DNA from: JBEKOF01 sp050015895
GTDB lineage: Bacteria > Verrucomicrobiota > Verrucomicrobiia > Limisphaerales > Palsa-1400
Length of the DNA stretch: 7,230 bases
Direction of reading: 5' to 3'
NCBI GenBank assembly: GCA_050015895.1
Contig: JBEKAN010000244.1
Coordinates: 1 to 7,230 of the forward strand
In this document: in pieces, positions 5,442 through 7,230 of the stretch
How positions within the stretch are numbered: position 1 is the first letter of the stretch
How the letters are laid out: each line of letters starts with the position of its first letter
Program-made: the position numbers and the translations under genes
Notes under the pieces: generated by a model
What the model saw: the letters and a program-made list of their open reading frames with translations, nothing else
Databases searched by the model: none
What the model was told of the DNA's origin: nothing

Positions 5442-7230
5442 CGTCTTGCGTTGGGTGGATTGTCCATCTCGGCGCGCAAATCCCAGGCGGGCGCGTGGTT
5501 CGGGTCTCGCCGCAAAACTGCCTCCAGCAGCGCGCGACCTTTCCCCTTGCGGCCCAGCCCGATATGCGCCTGCGCTTGCAGAAACATCGCCGTGGTCCGC
5601 CGGCGGAACTCAAGGTCGTCTTCGAAGAGCGGCATCGTCGGCAGCGACGTGGCGAAATAATCAATCTTCGCGGGTGTTTTGGCGAGCGCGACGGCGTGGG
5701 ACAACAGATTGCCCAGCAGTTTTCTCGCCTTGCCCTTTTGCCCCAGCCGTTCCATGGCCAGCGCGGAATAATACGTCATTTCGCTGAATGGGCGCGCGCG
5801 CATTTCCTGGAAATCGCCTTTGGAGTTTGCCGCCGCCAGCCAGTGTCCGCGGGCCTTTTTCTTTTCGCCCATCGCGGCGGCGGCGCAGCCGAGCCAGTGG
5901 AGAACGTCGCTCTGGTTGGCGAGAGGGTGCCAGGTCTCCCCCAGATTCTTTGGCGGGTGGAGCGCGTTTTCAAAGTGGCTCAGCGCGCGCGGGTAGTCTT
6001 GACAAGCAAGCGCCTGGCGGCCGAGGGATAGTTGGGCGCGGACATGCTGGCCCAGCGCCGCGCCCTCCCCGCCTTCCCACGGCTGAAAACACCTTTGGGC
6101 GAGCAACTGCGTTGCTTGGACGGGCCGCCCGGTCTGGTTGAGCAGCGCGCAAAGTTCCACGCTCAAGTCATCGCGCCGCGCGACCAGCGCGGGGTGTTTG
6201 TTCAGGTCCCGCAGACGCCTGCCGGGTGTTTCGCCCAGCCGTTTCCAAAGCTGGTCGCGTTCATGGAGCAGCCTGGCGTCGGCGGGGTTGAGTCGAAACG
6301 CCCGGTCATAATGCGCGCGCGCCCTGGCGGCGTCGTGACGGAGGTTGAAGCAGCCGATGCCCAGATTGCGCCAGACAACCGAGTAGCCTGGATCCAGCCG
6401 GGCGGATTTTTCCCAAAGCCGGATGGCCTCGTCGTGGCGGCGGCGGTCGTAAAGCAAATTGCCCAAATAATACCGCGCCCGGGCGTCGCGCGGATTGGCG
6501 CGCATCGCGGTTTCGAAAACGGCGATCTCCTCCAGACGCGACGGGAAGCAATAATCCGGCGACAGCGCGGCGGCGCGGCGGAAATGCCGCGCCGCGGTCT
6601 TTCCGCCGCCCTGTTTCTCCCAAAGCCAGCCCAGCGTGTACTCCACCAGCGGCGCCGCACCGAGGTTTTGCGTGGGCAAATCCCCGTCGGGGGCCGGCCC
6701 GGTTTTCAGCGCGGCGATTGCGAGGGTGACAAATCCGGCGCGCGCCAGATCGTGTGCGATGTCCAGCCGCGTTTGCAAATCGCAGCCCAGCGGTTCCGGT
6801 TTCAACATCCGCGCCCACCAATCCAGCGGGTCGAGAGCAAGGGTTTCGCGCAAGATCGAACCCGCTTCCTCCTCCCGCCCCAGCATCCGCGACACCATGA
6901 CCAGAAGATTCCGCGCGCGCAGGTTGTCGGTGTCGTGACGCAGCGACTGGCTCAGATGCTCGCCGGCCGCGGTCCAGTTCTTTCGGGCGCAATCAATTTC
7001 CGCCAGCGCATGGCGCCCGGCGGCCACCCAGGCTTGATTCCAGACCGCTTTGGAAAGGGCGTCATAGGCCTCCGTATCGCGGTTCAAATAACGCAGGCAG
7101 ACGCCGAGGTTGTAAAAGGCCTCGCCGTCGCGGGGATTCGCATTGCGGCGCGTGAGCCGCTCAATGGCCCGGCGAAAGTGGTTTTCCGCCTCCGTAAATT
7201 CGCCGCGCCGGAAATGCCAGAGTCCCATCG
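5438..7230 (-). CDS. TPR protein of the DUF5107-linked type, N-terminal part outside window
   Basis: About 596 residues are visible, and the frame is still open at the right edge. The methionine at 7226-7228 is probably internal. Numbering from it, degenerate TPR helix pairs appear at about 36-66, 70-100, 104-134, 196-226, 249-280 (RARYYLGNLLY, EAIRLWEKSARLDP) and 284-315. The C-terminal half has blocks I recall from long bacterial proteins with an N-terminal DUF5107 domain: RDDLSVELCALLNQTG (352-367), FQPWEGGEG (381-389), PFSEMTYYSALA (480-491) and KIDYFATSLPTMPLFEDDL (521-539). Full-length members are roughly 1,000 residues or more, so about half is missing here, including any signal peptide and the DUF5107 region. 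TPRs scaffold protein contacts; the biochemical role of the family is not known to me. The 4-bp overlap with the sugar porter suggests a shared job in carbohydrate use. Certain as a TPR protein; the DUF5107 link is inference. Confidence 0.85.
   Translation of the reverse strand, partial: MGLWHFRRGEFTEAENHFRRAIERLTRRNANPRDGEAFYNLGVCLRYLNRDTEAYDALSKAVWNQAWVAAGRHALAEIDCARKNWTAAGEHLSQSLRHDTDNLRARNLLVMVSRMLGREEEAGSILRETLALDPLDWWARMLKPEPLGCDLQTRLDIAHDLARAGFVTLAIAALKTGPAPDGDLPTQNLGAAPLVEYTLGWLWEKQGGGKTAARHFRRAAALSPDYCFPSRLEEIAVFETAMRANPRDARARYYLGNLLYDRRRHDEAIRLWEKSARLDPGYSVVWRNLGIGCFNLRHDAARARAHYDRAFRLNPADARLLHERDQLWKRLGETPGRRLRDLNKHPALVARRDDLSVELCALLNQTGRPVQATQLLAQRCFQPWEGGEGAALGQHVRAQLSLGRQALACQDYPRALSHFENALHPPKNLGETWHPLANQSDVLHWLGCAAAAMGEKKKARGHWLAAANSKGDFQEMRARPFSEMTYYSALAMERLGQKGKARKLLGNLLSHAVALAKTPAKIDYFATSLPTMPLFEDDLEFRRRTTAMFLQAQAHIGLGRKGKGRALLEAVLRRDPNHAPAWDLRAEMDNPPNARR

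Noticed and set aside
3990..5660. 556-codon plus-strand frame opposite the sugar porter
   Set aside because: It is an antisense shadow, codon-aligned with the transporter gene. The product is rich in R, Q, H and P, is low in complexity and lacks domains.

Overview
The window looks like chromosomal DNA from a Verrucomicrobiota-type bacterium (Limisphaerales/Pedosphaera-like). The basis is protein character recognised from memory: a very large secreted beta-helix protein with D-[LI]-G-Y-H-Y motifs and a LamG-like segment, a sugar porter with a QQWCGANVIFNY helix, and a long TPR protein like those that carry DUF5107. No database search was possible, so the taxonomic call is moderate. All four genes lie on the minus strand. 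The two outer ones run off the window.

Right part (4026-7230, GC-rich): the C-terminal part of a TPR protein of the DUF5107-linked type overlaps by 4 bp (ATGA) with a complete 471-residue MFS sugar porter. The two should be co-transcribed and translationally coupled, and they look like an uptake/processing pair for an unidentified sugar. An eight-C run follows the transporter stop codon.

Middle (3866-3982): a complete tRNA-Val(GAC) with encoded CCA. It has its own good promoter (TTGCCA, 17 bp, TAGAGT) in the short gap behind the transporter.

Gap (3455-3865): AT-rich in its centre. It holds an 11-bp tandem duplication, a nested dyad followed by a T-rich stretch (possible tRNA terminator or operator), a weak candidate promoter, overlapping inverted repeats in the presumed 5' leader, and a Shine-Dalgarno site. 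It also happens to be open in the frame of the downstream gene.

Left part (1-3454): one uninterrupted reading frame of at least 1,151 codons, with no stop before the window edge. It encodes a secreted protein: signal peptide, N-terminal module, two right-handed beta-helix-like segments whose closing motifs are exactly 300 residues apart, and the start of a LamG/concanavalin-like domain. It probably acts at the cell surface or outside the cell, perhaps on polysaccharide.

I see no defence system, CRISPR array, insertion sequence or integrase. The most promising material for new biology is the TPR/DUF5107-type plus sugar-porter pair and the large secreted beta-helix protein. Neither has a function that can be proven from sequence.
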